A DNA stretch of 64,000 nt. It comes from Oopsacas minuta. Its lineage: Eukaryota > Porifera > Hexactinellida > Lyssacinosida > Leucopsacidae. Positions 1 through 11,459 of the stretch are shown in pieces. Under the pieces are notes generated by a model, which searched no databases, had not been told where the DNA came from, and worked only from the letters and a program-made list of their open reading frames with translations. How positions within the stretch are numbered: the first letter of the stretch is position 1; every line of letters starts with the position of its first letter. A program made the position numbers and the translations under genes. The stretch is from the NCBI GenBank assembly GCA_024704765.1, contig JAKMXF010000308.1:248001-312000 (forward strand), written 5' to 3'.

Positions 1-449
1 ACATTTCAGTGTGCTAACTTCAGAATTTTGCGATATATTAAAGGAACACTGAAACTTTGCCAGACTGGACTGAGCATTGGGTGTAATAGAAGGAGATAAA
101 CCTACTCCAGCACTCGTACAGAAGCGATTAGGAATAGGTGTGCTAGTAGGCGAGGAAGCATTATGGTTAGTGCTAGTATTTAGAGTTTTACTTTGCAGTT
201 TTTTGGAAAAAAATCTACTTTGAGATGGAGAGTTATCCATAATTTCCATTGCATCATCTGAACTTTCAGTTTCAGTTTCATTGATAATACTTTCTTCACT
301 TGGTAAGTATTCTATGTCAGAATCTGATTCGAGTACTCTCATTCTTTCTGTTTTGACTGGAAAGATAGCTTAGATTTCCTCTTCGAAGGCCGATTTTGAA
401 TATAGTTAGATACATCTTTTCTCACTGTCTTGATAACCTCGTCTTCTGA
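1..449 (-). CDS. MSH6: MSH6-like, second exon (acidic/serine linker), partial, with an apparent frame change
   Basis: An acceptor (CTATAG) at 455-450 would start this exon at 449 in the phase left by the upstream exon. The first 36 codons read a basic stretch ending SKLSFQSKQKE and then meet TGA at 341-339. A second frame starting around 342 reads MRVLESDSDIEYLPSEES and stays open to base 1. This resembles the linker between the PWWP domain and MutS core in animal MSH6 (a basic run followed by SDSESD-type acidic repeats). Joining the two needs a one-base frame change at about 340-350, so there is a mutation, an assembly error, or an exon boundary I cannot place: the GT sites I checked all leave phase 0. 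The gene continues beyond the left edge of the window. Confidence 0.6.
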
Positions 450-610
450 CTATAGGAATTATATATTATTACTAGCTAACTGATGATCCAGTACTAATAT
501 TAGTATTCAGTACTTAGATCATACAATTAAGTAGGCAATACAGAACCCAAACTAAATCTACATACACATTACACTCAAAATGAGAAAATTAAGCATATTA
601 ATTTCATAAC

Positions 611-1093
611 CTCAGATTGGGAAAGGTTGATACAAGCATCATCTGTCAAAGAATCCGCTCTCTCATCTGGAGGAAGATGGAATAATTCTTCAGCCTTGTT
701 GAGAGCTGATTTCGTACTGCCTCTGAATTTATCAGTCTCAAGCAGATGCGGAAATTTGTCTAGCTGAAATAATTGAATATCTTCTTCATATCGCCAAGAC
801 CGAGATGCAGGCTCAGTTAGGAAACGCAAATGCCATTCTTCGATACTGTTACTCCCCTCCCTATAGTACAGTGCAGTATTAGAATCTTTCTCAATAATTG
901 CTGGACACCAACCAAACTCTGAACGTCCCCACACCAATGAGTATAGAGAGTACTTCTGCTTACGTACAGCATAGTCAGATGCAACCTCATTACTTACAAC
1001 TAGATCCTCAGTAGCAGAGGGTTGTTTAGATTTAAAGAATGTAAGAAGAGATGTGTTCTTTCTGATATTTTGGTTTTGTTTTGATGTGTTCAT
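611..1093 (-). CDS. MSH6: MSH6-like mismatch repair protein, first coding exon (PIP box and PWWP domain)
   Basis: This exon encodes the N-terminus of an MSH6-type MutS homologue, the subunit that pairs with MSH2 to recognise base mismatches in the nucleus. Residues 14-22 (TSLLTFFKS) look like a PCNA-interacting motif, although the usual leading Gln is not present. Residues about 47-110 (VWGRSEFGWCPAIIEK, then YREG and RSW) match an MSH6 PWWP domain, followed by the helical stretch ALNKAEELF. The start ATG is at 1093-1091. The frame stays open past 611, but a GT donor at 610-609 (TCTGAG/GTTATG), in phase 0, fits the acidic linker found further downstream. The MutS core lies outside the window. 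Identification rests on domain order and motif resemblance; the family is fairly sure and the exact splice site less so. Confidence 0.78.
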
Positions 1094-1523
1094 TGGTGAT
1101 AATTAAAACTATATTTCGATTACAGAAAATTTTTCAGAATACAATATAACCTCGCTAATCTGAACGTGCCTAAGGGATATTATACAACCTTTGGAAAATG
1201 ATATAAAAATTTCAAAAGAGTTAATTACATCTTATTCTACTGCTGACAATACATAATACTATATTACAAATGTTGACAGCCTTTCATCATTTGTACAACT
1301 TTCGAAGATTGTACTTCGAGTCCCTACATAGCATTGTTCAATACATTTCACTAATCCGAACGAATTATTTGGAAATGGAACAGTGATGTTCGGGTTGATG
1401 AGGGTGTACTATAATCAGAATACAGTAGAGTATGCCATCATTGGAACGAATACTATTAACACAATTTAGCATAAGTATTAAAAATGAATACATTTTATCA
1501 ATCCCCTTCAATAATTTATAATA

Positions 1524-1924
1524 CAATCGACTCCGGTTAATCGGACCACCCTTTTGTCCAGAGTAAAGTGGTCCGATTATCCGGAGTGTCCGATTAACCG
1601 AAAAATCTTATTATCAATAATTTATTGCTAGATAAATATTTCTAGTCAATGGTAATCCTATTGCTAATTGAAAAAAGAAGTAATTGATTGTTGCTTAAGT
1701 GATCTTTCAGCATTTAGGTGAATTTTGTCAGCACAATCATCAAATCAGTTCTTTGGGCCATAAAATAATAATATAATCTAAATTATATACAAACCTAATC
1801 AAATTTTTGATGAATATATTGACTTCAAAAAAAATAATGGTCCGATTAACCGAAAAATGTTAAATATTAATCCTGGATTAGATTTCGTCCAGGAGAAAAT
1901 GGTCCGATTAACCGGAGTCGACTG
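1524..1924. mobile_element. pogo/Tigger-like MITE, 401 bp
   Basis: The ends are inverted repeats: the left begins CAATCGACTCCGGTTAATCG and the reverse complement of the right begins CAGTCGACTCCGGTTAATCG. Each is followed by GGACCA and a second inverted copy of the TCCGATTAACCG motif. TA flanks both sides (1522-1523 and 1925-1926), as expected for Tc1/mariner/pogo insertion. There is no coding capacity. This is the clearest of the TA-flanked short elements in the window. Confidence 0.85.
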
Positions 1925-1996
1925 TACTTCGGTTATTAGGTGTAGATATTTGTAAACTTAACAGTCTGATTCAATACCTCTAGTATAGTGAATATC

Positions 1997-2098
1997 AAGG
2001 GCGGCGGAAGGTGAAGAATAGCAGTTAGACCCGGCCATACAATAGAAAAGGACATTGCAAAAAAGTGGCCAGGCTGCCTGACTGTTTGCGCCGCCCTT
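1997..2098. repeat. Short inverted-repeat element, 102 bp
   Basis: The left end AAGGGCGGCGGAA faces a right end that, reverse-complemented, reads AAGGGCGGCGCAA. It is probably a small non-autonomous DNA transposon. No convincing target duplication is visible. Confidence 0.45.
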
Positions 2099-2320
2099 AC
2101 ATATTATTTAGGTTAATACGTACAGTGAAATTTCCGAAGTGTAAGACTCCACTCAAAGGATCCCCAAAGTTGGTTATAGTGGATTTATGTCATAACTTGG
2201 GGGAACTTACTGTAGTTCCCTGAAAAGCACCGGGGCAAGAAAAAGGCTTCAATGCTAAATATTTATCACCACCTTCTAAAGAATTTTTGATGAAATTTTC
2301 GCTTCATTTGAGTATGCAAC

Positions 2321-2900
2321 AACAGACTGGTAGTGCGGCTCAGGATTATATGTTTGTGTCCTTTTCAGGGGGACACATCCCCCTGACCCCGTGTAGATAC
2401 CGTAATGCGCAGGACCCCGACTGATTTTGGGCTCCTGGATCTAGGAAATATTTCAGGTTATTCAATATTATTAGTCACCTACTGTGTACTTTATGTTTCA
2501 CCCTCATATCCTATGAATAAGATTCTAAATAATAACCTGTAATTTCCCCCTGTCTAACTTTTGAAGCGAAATCTCTAGCATCAAATTTTGAAATATTTCA
2601 TAAAGGTGAGAAATATGATTAATCTTATGAAATCTCTGAATTTGTAAATTTCAGACACTGAAATCTCAAAATCGGACTCTATGTACTCAATATTCCTGAC
2701 AACATGTTGAAACCTAACCCTAACATGCTTTTGAATTTTGATAGAAAGGTGTGAAAATTTCACTTTAGAAAACATTCATAACTGAGATGAAAATTTCCGA
2801 CACAAAATGTATATCTATACCAATTTTCATGTTAATCGGACTGTTGGATTTCGCACGGCAGCGGAGGCGGACGTCGTACATGCCATTAGGACACCTTCCT
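2321..2900 (-). repeat. Interspersed repeat family R1, copy 1
   Basis: One of three long copies of an unclassified family. Read on the minus strand it starts near CCTAATGGCATGTACGACG and contains ATGAAAATTGG and TTTTCACACCTTTCTAT. It ends with a GC-rich segment (CCCCTGA) followed by an AGTCTGT motif. The other long copies are at 15579-16003 and 29456-29800, with a solo end at 12575-12645. Short open frames inside it are not conserved between copies. Confidence 0.7.
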
Positions 2901-3039
2901 ATCGGAGCTGGACTAAAATGTTCACGAAAAGAATAAGCGCCTGGGCTCTTGTTCTTGGAAATACGGTAAGTGGAAATTCCTAAAATGAGACAAACCAAAA
3001 ATATCACCTAAAATAACCAAGTTAAATCTCATTAAAATG

Positions 3040-3225
3040 CAGTGGAGTCTCCGAATAACAGACACGTTAGGGACATGGCTTCCGTTCGTTTTAGAGAGTT
3101 GTCCACTCCTCGGAGACTGCTTAAGTATTACTTGTATGAGAGCAAATTCATTCCGCTACAAGAGGTTTGTCCATTTTAGAGGAATTGTCCGCTTCTCTGA
3201 GTGTCCGTTTTGGGAGTCTCCACTG
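3040..3225. mobile_element. pogo/Tigger-like MITE, 186 bp
   Basis: The left end CAGTGGAGTCTCCGAATAAC pairs with a right end whose reverse complement is CAGTGGAGACTCCCAAAACG. Inner GTCCACTCCTCGGAGAC and GTCCGCTTCTCTGAG motifs repeat the terminal sequence. It is the same family as 14174-14337. The flanking TA is intact on the right only. Confidence 0.75.
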
Positions 3226-3449
3226 TATACCAATAATAGTTGTAAAATTCGATAGTCAGAAGTTGGGTAATTCCCAAAGTAGGATGTAGAGTCAGAACAA
3301 GGAGTACAAATTCGGAGGCCTCTGGTGTAGTATTAACGAGGTTCTATGTTTTAATTAGAGTTTGTTGGAATTTACATACACAATTGCAAAAGTGAGCTAT
3401 AATTATTTAATTTATCATCAAATCCAAACAGCGAAGCGTCACTGTCAAT

Positions 3450-3740
3450 ACAGTATTATTAATCTCAATCGTTGTTTATTTGTCTGTTTGCCGTATGAGT
3501 TATGAAGGAAACGTAATGAATGTTCATTGAATCAATAATTCATTCAGAGAGATAGCTTAATTATATAATTACCGTTTATCAATCAAGTTCTAAAGTATAT
3601 TACTATGAAATATAATTCAATAAATAACTTAGCTAGAGATATCGCATCAGCTGATTCCAATTTTCTCACTTTAGAATTATCACGTGTTATTTTTTGCTCA
3701 ATTGCTTTTATGAATTTAATTTAAACAAATTAGCGAAATC
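3450..3740 (+). repeat. Interspersed repeat family R3, diverged copy
   Basis: It begins AATCTCAATCGTTGTTTAT and GTCTGTTTG, then reads GTTTATCAA, AATTCAATAAATAACTT and GCTGATTCCAATTTTC. The same order is seen at 11460-11720. The class is unknown. Confidence 0.5.
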
Positions 3741-3954
3741 TTAATTTTCTTGCAATAATCAATTTTTGTGCTAAATTTGGACAAAATCGTGTATTTACCG
3801 CTCATGATGAATTGAAAATTTTGGGTTTCTGAGTAGAAATTTCTTACAAATTTGTATATTCAACAACAACCTTAGGGCACATTAAATTAATCAAATATCA
3901 TCGAAATAACAGTCATTGGAGCTATAAATATTCTCAGATCAAAGACATTTACAT

Positions 3955-4031
3955 TGAAATTATAAATGGGGAATGGGAAGTTATCCGGAGATTCGCCGGC
4001 CCGACTTCCCCCACTTATAGAGGTTCTACTG
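3955..4031. mobile_element. pogo/Tigger-like terminal fragment
   Basis: Only a right-hand end is recognised: it finishes with AGAGGTTCTACTG followed by TA, preceded by AGTTATCCGGAGATTCG and CCGGCCCGACTTCCCCC. No left end was found. Confidence 0.4.
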
Positions 4032-5206
4032 TATATACTTTGATATTATATATGTCACCGATACACAGCTAAGCTCTATTATGCATATTTCTTGATAGAT
4101 GTGGTAAAACACATTCCCAGTCGGCCTTCTTGTTCTCAGCTTCTCGGGAACATAAACAGCCGTAAATTAAGTAGGGTATGCTCATACTAATAGAAAATGT
4201 ATTTTCTGGTTTGAGGAATACATTGAGCCCACTTAATGAGATCAAACGGGCATCCCTTTATTTCGTTTAGGGGCAATTTATGCGATGGCGTTAACATTTA
4301 TAAACCTTGATGTGGTTGCGGATCCAGGAATTGCATGTAGGGGTATAATTATCGAGCTGGATGTCTGGGGGGGAAGCCCCTGGACGATATTCCCAGTTAC
4401 CACAACATTAGTTGCCTTTCTACTATTAGGTAACTTCGAATCTCGAAAGTTTTTCTCTTAACTGTGTGATACAAATTTGGCATGGAAGTTTTCGATTTAC
4501 TATATAGGTGTATTACCTCATTGTGTACATGAATATGTTGTACACATATGCAGGAGTAAATATTAGAATAAATTAGCTGCGTATTAGTTTTGTTTCCACT
4601 TTGACAAGCGTTTCATAAGCAAAGTATGTGTTGTCTTGCTCATTATACTTGTACAGACCCACCGTTACATTTCACGAAACTTATATCCATAGATTAATAC
4701 AATGTACCGTATATACCTGAGTTTAAGGAATATAACATGATATTTTGTAAAGATGCGCACGAAACGAGCCGAAAATTTACGGTTTGCAATTTGAGCCAGT
4801 ATTTTAGTTTATTGACATGAAGTTCCAATACCATTATGATTCCATATAATGTATATTTATCCTAGTGAGGGATATATCCACCCTAACCCCGTGGATTCGC
4901 CACAACTTTTCATGAAGATGGATTAATAAGTTGATTTTAGAGCAAATATGCCGACTATCAATTAAGGCTGGACGACTAAAAGTATTAATAAACCTTATTA
5001 ATAAGAAAATATAAGAATTCAAAAATCAATCTTTAATCAGCGAATTTACGTAATAAAGTCATGATTTGAATCGCATAAACTAATTGAAGGATGCATTTTA
5101 ATATTGCTAAGTGGTGGCAATGGATTCGTTATACCTTGATCCCCAAGAAAGTTTAGTTTGCAATCAATGAGAGGCTTAGTTTTTCTAAAATGAGGATTGT
5201 AAACTT

Positions 5207-5593
5207 CGTCTACGCCCACCTTGCCGAAAGACATCTAGCCGAAGGACATTATGCCGAAAGGATATCAGGCCGAAAATTAATTAAATACCAGTATTGCATA
5301 TATAAAAAGTCGTGTGTGCATGCTCAGTATGTAGACTAGCGATAGAATGAGTGTTGCATGATGTTGAATTGGAATTTCTTAAAATAGCGACAATATTGGT
5401 TGTCAGTGGATTTATACTCACAAATAAGTGAAGAGAATTTGTCATTATTTCTTGAATTCGTTGTGATCGTGACTATTCATCCAATGTTTATATACCTCTC
5501 CTTTTGATATCAATAAAACCAAATAACAATCTTATTGATTTCGGCAAGATATCCTTTCGGCATGATATCCTTTCGGCAAGGTGTCCTAGCACC
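5207..5593. mobile_element. MULE-like MITE with tandem-unit termini
   Basis: Both ends carry inverted arrays of a roughly 15-base unit (CCGAAAGGATATCAT and variants): left 5217-5275 and right 5537-5590. The direct repeat GTAAACTT flanks it at 5199-5206 and 5594-5601, consistent with an 8-9 bp target duplication. The interior of about 260 bp is AT-rich and non-coding. The layout resembles the termini of the MULE at 22195-24153, though the unit sequence is different. Confidence 0.6.
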
Positions 5594-5995
5594 GTAAACT
5601 TTCCTCTTATTTTTATGGCCTCCTGGGTGACATAAAGCCGTACATTAAGTAGACAATGGAATAGCTCTCAACTGCTCTTTCCAAGTTCTTCATATGTAAG
5701 TAAATATATAGTTGTTCTAAGAATAGTATCGAAAAAATTTAAATAAATCTCAAATTTTGGAAAGACTTTAATTCTGAGGAGCGATCGATGGAGCACGCAA
5801 CACGAATTGCTTTCGTGCCTCAAAATTATGACCCGACTATTTATTGGAACTTTTTTAATATTAATACGTATTTGCTAAAGAAATTCAATTAGTGTGGATA
5901 AAGCCATTATTTTGTTTAATTATTACATTAGTAACTCGGCTGCAAATGGGTAGGCAATATTTGATGAGAAGGAAACAGGGCAAAGTGTAGCTGTA

Positions 5996-6775
5996 TTAGG
6001 GGATCTCCGCTTTAACAGATATCTGGTTGGTCGTGGAGGCGGCTCGATCATCCTGCCCATTCACCACATTTACAAAAGGAGATGGAATTGTGTGGAGAGG
6101 AATTTGGAACTGTGTTGGTGAGAGTAGAGTTGTAGTTGGAGTGAAAAAGGAATAAGCTTGGACTTTTGTATTCGAAAGTATATTTGCTGACGGAACTTCT
6201 AGGGTGTTATTCGCATTGATTATTAGCTTATCAGTGTCAAATTGTTTCATATTGTCTCCTTGAGAAATGTCCTGAGGATTATTCGTCTCCAAATTCTGAT
6301 TGCTGCTAATTGAACTCTGGACTACGTTATTCAATATTATATTGTTTTCACTGCTTCCAACAGGGATATAAGGATGTTGATATACTGATGGAAGGTTAAA
6401 ATGTAATGTGGGGATAAAATAGGATTGTTGTGGTAAATGTTGGGCTGATGACTGAATAAATGCTTGTACTATCCCTTCATTGGTACAATTCCTGTTGATT
6501 AATCTATCATTACTTAAATTAGGTTTAGTTCTTCTCTTAGGACGGTATTTGTAACCAGGATGATCAGTCATGTGTTGAGCCCTCAATTTCTTTGCTTCTT
6601 CAACAAAAGGGTATTTGTCTTCATCTGAAAGTTTCTTCCAGTTAGTACCCAAGATTTTAGATATTTCAGAATTGTGCATTTTCGGATTTTTGTGTGAGAG
6701 CGTCTTTCTTTCTTCCTTTGACCACACCATAAATGCATTCATAGGTCTTTTAATGTGATCTAACGACTTGGACAT
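5996..6775 (-). CDS. SOX-family HMG-box transcription factor
   Basis: A single uninterrupted 259-residue frame. Residues 7-85 form a complete HMG box with the SOX signature RPMNAFMVW (10-18), then [12 protein letters not shown] (32-43), a [19 protein letters not shown] helix, and the box end [16 protein letters not shown] proteins bind bent AACAAT-type DNA sites and control cell fate. The KMHNSEISK segment and [10 protein letters not shown] tail are most like SoxB, but [12 protein letters not shown] also recalls SoxF, so I do not assign a group. The remainder is Gln/Asn/Ser-rich and probably activating, ending with a KAEI motif close to a SUMO site. The box begins only six residues after Met1. 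The absence of an intron fits SoxB genes or a retrocopy; I see no poly-A tail or flanking duplication that would favour a retrocopy. Confidence 0.93.
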   Translation of the reverse strand: MSKSLDHIKRPMNAFMVWSKEERKTLSHKNPKMHNSEISKILGTNWKKLSDEDKYPFVEEAKKLRAQHMTDHPGYKYRPKRRTKPNLSNDRLINRNCTNEGIVQAFIQSSAQHLPQQSYFIPTLHFNLPSVYQHPYIPVGSSENNIILNNVVQSSISSNQNLETNNPQDISQGDNMKQFDTDKLIINANNTLEVPSANILSNTKVQAYSFFTPTTTLLSPTQFQIPLHTIPSPFVNVVNGQDDRAASTTNQISVKAEIP

Positions 6776-7939
6776 TATAAATGCATCCCATATATGTTTG
6801 TACGTTATTTATTAATTACAATATTTGCACTGTTTATTGAATTCCCATTGCAATCACTAAATTTATAGCAATTTTTCTGTATTATCCAGAAACTTAGCAA
6901 TTCAACAGAACCATGGTTATTTAGAATGTAAATTGATTCAAAAACTATAAGAGCCTTAATTTACCTAGGACAATAGAGTCAGAATATATCATAGCAACAT
7001 TTTGAAATACGTATTTTACTACTGATTGCTATACATTTTCAATGGTTTACTGGGCTATTTCATAGCTCCCAAGTTTGAGTTGGTCAGTTAGCCCAATGCG
7101 GGTCACCACTCTACTCCATGCTGCCTTCCCTCCAAGGCAGAGTTTCATTACTAACTTTATAATTCAATTTATATTTTAACATGTATGTAAACTGGTACAT
7201 ACCTGTAAAAAAATTGGAATTACAATTTTATAAAATTACTACTACGGAGTATGATTCAAACTATAAATAATTCTAATTTAAAACTCGATCTGTTTTGTCC
7301 GGAATTGAACTAGTAAGAGCTACAAACTTGAAATTTGGCATGTGTGTGAAGTGTGATAAATCTAGGAATATATTATAAGATCTAAGCGAAATCTAAAACT
7401 CTCAAATATGTGTCATAATGTATTGACCTATCAGATTGTATGCTAGTAAATTAAGGCGAGTAAACGCTGATCCCAATTATGATATTGTTAACATATTTCT
7501 AAATAGTGTCAGAAACTTGGTTTCAATGATATACTTGGTTAATCGAGTACGCTGATTTAGAATCACTCTCAAGCAGGGCCGGAGACAGAAATTAGTGGTC
7601 GCTGGTTAGAATTCTGTCCGCCCCCCACTTTCTTCCATGAGAATTGCATTACAGTAGAATATCAGTGGAAGTTTTCGTCTCCATGGTATAAATTGAGAAA
7701 TTTTCTGCCAATAAGCTATCTTTGAACATGCATTTATCTTGAGTGTGGAGTACATGAACGAATTCAACAATACTAGCCTAAATTTATATAAATACATATT
7801 TTACAAAAATATTTGAGAAAATAGTAAACTTATATAGATGCTACCGTCATAGCATAATGGCGCTTTAACGAGATGAAGGATGGCCGTTTCAACTTGTTGG
7901 TAGTCTTGCCTGATTCCTTTGAAGGGTTTATTTAATATT

Positions 7940-8401
7940 AATGGGACGAGCCTTTGGCTCATCGCTTCGCAATGAACTCGGCGCATTGTGCCTCGAGGTA
8001 TTCAACGGACAAACAAACAGAGAAACAACAATTGAGATTTTAAAATATTGATGTTGTTTACAATATTCAGATTCAACATACTTGAGTATACCAGTATGGT
8101 CGTTGAAAGTATGATTCTACCTCAATTTTGAAATTTGTTTACTTTATATCCATAAAAAGAACAATAAATTTACATATGAGAAACTTGAAAACGCGAAATT
8201 CGGATTCAGCGTACTTACTTACCCCTGTGCAGCCGTTTAGAGCAAGCCTGTTCGATATATTTAGTGAAGTTATATATTGAATTCTTTTACTTCCTTGGTA
8301 AACCCGATAAATACATAGTTAGGCGACAATTTCAAAATTGCATACCGCAAATCCATTCCTTGACAACGGACAAACAAACAGACAACAATTGAGATTTAAT
8401 A
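7940..8401 (-). repeat. Interspersed repeat family R3, copy
   Basis: The segment carries two direct copies of ACAAACAAACAGA..CAACAATTGAGAT (near 8008 and 8370). These enclose TCAGATTCAACATACTTGAG, CATATGAGAAACTTGAAAA and a CAGCCGTTTAGAGCAAGCCT block. An oppositely oriented copy with the same blocks is at 11460-12030. The left edge has hairpin-like GAGCCTTTGGCTC. A Helitron-type origin is possible but not shown. The hAT at 8410 is inserted just beside it. Confidence 0.65.
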
Positions 8402-8409
8402 ATATAGAT

Positions 8410-10701
8410 CAGTGTTTCTCAAACTTTTTTCGGACAGCGCCCCTTGTCAACAATATTCCCTCGATACCGCCCCCCTCCAGAAAGTCTAAATCTTTTTACT
8501 ACACTCGTATTTGTTAATGATAATAAGTAATATTTATCAATTAATGAGAAGGGTGTACTTGAGCGTGATGTTCGTCGATAATCCCATTTATATCTGGTTT
8601 CATATCAGTGAGCAGCAATCTCAAATCTCCGCATTGAGAAATATCGAGTCTGTTTCTTTGCTTCGTTAGTAATTGAACGACTGCACTAAAACCTCTCTCA
8701 ACGAGACATGATGTCGGAAACGCCAGAACTAGCAGTTTTGCTACTTTCCACAAATTGGGAAATTTATTTCGTCCTGCGATTGCAATCCAAAATCTTTCAT
8801 ACCCCATCATTGTAAAATGAGCTTTTTCCTCGCAATCACTTTGCAAGTCCATCAACTCTTCCTGCAAATAGAGTGGAACTGTTGGGGCATCCACACAGAA
8901 AGGGTCAATTAGCCAATGAGGCGGTTCAAGTTCCAACAAGTCAGTGAATCGCTTGATCATATCCGCTTTCAGTACTTCAAGATGTTCACAATATGCTAGC
9001 AAATCGTCATCTGAAATTTGCAGTCCTGCTAGGTGAGGAAACTGGTAAAATTCTCGTCGACCGATATTTTGTTTAAATAACGTTAGTTTCTTATGAAGGA
9101 GCTGACAACAATTTGCGCTTGACCAGAGTTGCTACATTGCCTTGTAGTTGCAAGTTCATTGCGTTGAACTTATCAAAAATGTCAGTCAAGTAAGCTACAT
9201 CTGATTTCGCTGCATTAACTGCGGGTTCTCTTCCTCTAAAAATCGTGTCGAAAAGACTGTAGAACCGACTGAGACACTTTCCTTTTGAGAGCCACCTCAC
9301 TTCTGTGTGCAAAAGCAGACGTTCAAATTCAGTTTCGTTTTCGTGACATATTTGGCGAATATTCTTTCCTTGACTGCGGAAGCTTTGATTTTATTAATAA
9401 CAGTAATGACGATATGCAATGAGTTGTGCAAGCGACCACTTAGATGTTTTGCTACGAAATGTTCTCGATGGACGATGCAGTGAATAGCGAAAACCTCAGC
9501 CACAGCATTTTTCAAGTACGAAATGAAACCACGATGCCTACCAACCATAGCTGGCTCCCCATCTGTTGCACAAGCAATGATATTATTCATGGGAATTTCC
9601 TTTTCTGGAAGAAATTTTCCACGACTTTGTAGATAGATTCACCTTTTGTATCAGTTACTAGTGGTCTAGCAAACAACATTTCTTCAACCATTATTCCTTC
9701 GAGAATATATCGGACATATGCAAGGAGCAGTGCTTCGTTACCTGGCAATGTGGATTCGTCAATTTGAAGAGAAAATTCCGTTGTTTTAAGTATACTGTAT
9801 AGTGTTTTCTCAACATCACTAGCCATCAAATTTATTCTCCTAGCCACAGTATCATTGCTTAACGGAATGGACTTAATCACACTTCGCCCATCTGAATGCA
9901 TAACAGTTGTAACTGCTTCCTGGATTGCAGGTAAAATGAGGTTTTCACCAATTGTATGTGGCTTACCAGATTTTGCAATTAGTAACGAAATGTTATAGGA
10001 GGCAACCAAACCATCAATGTTTTGTCTATCTATTTTTCCAAATATTCCGCCCATTGTTTTTCGGCTGTCTCTCATTTTAATGAAGAATTGCACATCTTTC
10101 TCTACCTTATCACTGTGGCGCGATTTCAGATGATCAATCATTCTTGACGGCTTCATTCCCTCATTAGAAAATACTTGTTCGCACAACAAACACATTGGGA
10201 GTTGTTCATTGGAAGGAGATTTAACAAATCCGTATTTGATATAATCAGCACTATACTGTCTACACTTCTTTTTACTATTCATTTCTTCGATCGAGTTTAT
10301 CAATTCCTTTCGGTTTAGATTTCTACGTATGTATTTATATTGAAATTAAACAGATTACTAACTATTACGAAGTTTACATTTGTTTGAAGAACAATGATAA
10401 TTATATTTCGATTAGGAAAGCCATAGACATTGTAACAAAAGAATTCTTCATTCATTTTTAAGGATTAGCTGTTGTTAATAATCACCAAGAGTATTACCAC
10501 TGTAAATGGCTTTGATAATTGAAGTATTTGCTAGCACCTATTGTTAATGAATAATGAGGAATATGATACCACTTTTTTGACCTGAGGTCGTATCTTTGTT
10601 TCGCTTTCTATAACCCACAGCGCCCCCTTGCTGCGTGGCCGCCCCCCTACAACCCTTCAGCGCCCCCCAGGAGGCTCTACGGCCCACTTTGAGAAACACT
10701 G
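8410..10701 (-). mobile_element. hAT transposon (ZBED5/SCAND3-like), 2292 bp, complete ends
   Basis: The left end CAGTGTTTCTCAAAC and the right end (reverse complement CAGTGTTTCTCAAAGTGGGC) are terminal inverted repeats of the Charlie-type hAT pattern. A perfect 8-bp target duplication, ATATAGAT, lies at 8402-8409 and 10702-10709. Subterminal CGCCCC-rich tracts occur at both ends. The interior encodes a broken transposase on the minus strand. Confidence 0.93.
8541..10303 (-). pseudogene. hAT transposase, broken by frameshifts
   Basis: Four open segments (10303-9587, 9590-9297, 9312-9091, 9002-8541) together cover a hAT transposase of the ZBED5/SCAND3 type. In order they show a BED-like finger (YGFVKSP, then CLLCEQVF and HLKSRH), the LQIDEST and YVRYI catalytic-core strand, ACATDGEPAMVGRHRGF around a likely catalytic Asp, EVRWLSKGKCLSRF, and the C-terminal dimerisation segment LAFPTSCLVERGFSAV. 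Neighbouring segments are in different frames, so at least three frameshifts separate them. The product would cut and paste its own element, but this copy cannot make it. The segment between 9091 and 9003 continues in the frame of the last one. Confidence 0.88.
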
Positions 10702-10799
10702 ATATAGATTTATACAAATGGCCTCTGTTTTTATTCATTGCTCGGCTAATTTCCTATCTGTATGACATAGTAGTCTATGATTAGATAAATAGATAGCAG

Positions 10800-10905
10800 G
10801 ATAATCAGACACGTCGTCTACAGACATTTCGTATAGCGGACATTTGGTATAATGGACATTTCGTAAAGAGGTCATTTAGTCTAAATGTTCCGCGGCAAAT
10901 AGGAA
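10800..10905. repeat. Tandem-unit terminus, MULE-like
   Basis: Three tandem variants of a roughly 17-base unit (GACATTTCGTATAGCG, GACATTTGGTATAATG, GACATTTCGTAAAGAG) follow CGTCGTCTACA. This resembles one terminal array of the 5207-5593 element. No opposite end was found. Confidence 0.4.
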
Positions 10906-11459
10906 TTTACATAAAGTAAGAATATTCCTACTTGGAGCAACCAAGTTGGAATATTTTTCTATGTAGACAAATGGAGATAGTTTCACTAGGATTAATGTCA
11001 GACAAGGCGTTCAGGAGTTGTTTGAATGCTTGGCTCCCCCTGGTTGTTGGTAGGTTTATTTTGAAGGGATAATGGCATGAGTAGAAGGATTTTTATCGAA
11101 TTAGTTAATTAAAATGCGTTTAATGTTGTATTTGTGCATTTACTTCACTATTTGGATTGAGGTGGAGAATTTTTCCTTGGATTAGCGTCAGACATGGCAT
11201 TAGGGAATAATTCGATAATTATCATTGCCGCGACAAATTGAAAATTTTAACCTTTAATATTTCATAATTCATTAATTCCAACTATTCGTTGCGGCAATAA
11301 GCAATATTCCTACTTGTCACGGGATATAAATATTGTATACTACATGCTTACTCAAGTAGAATCAATTTGTTACTTATCGTAGTATGGTACAAAGTAAATG
11401 TAGGGTGATGGGTAATAATTGAAGTACGTTAATAGAATATGAAATAATGAATGAAAATC

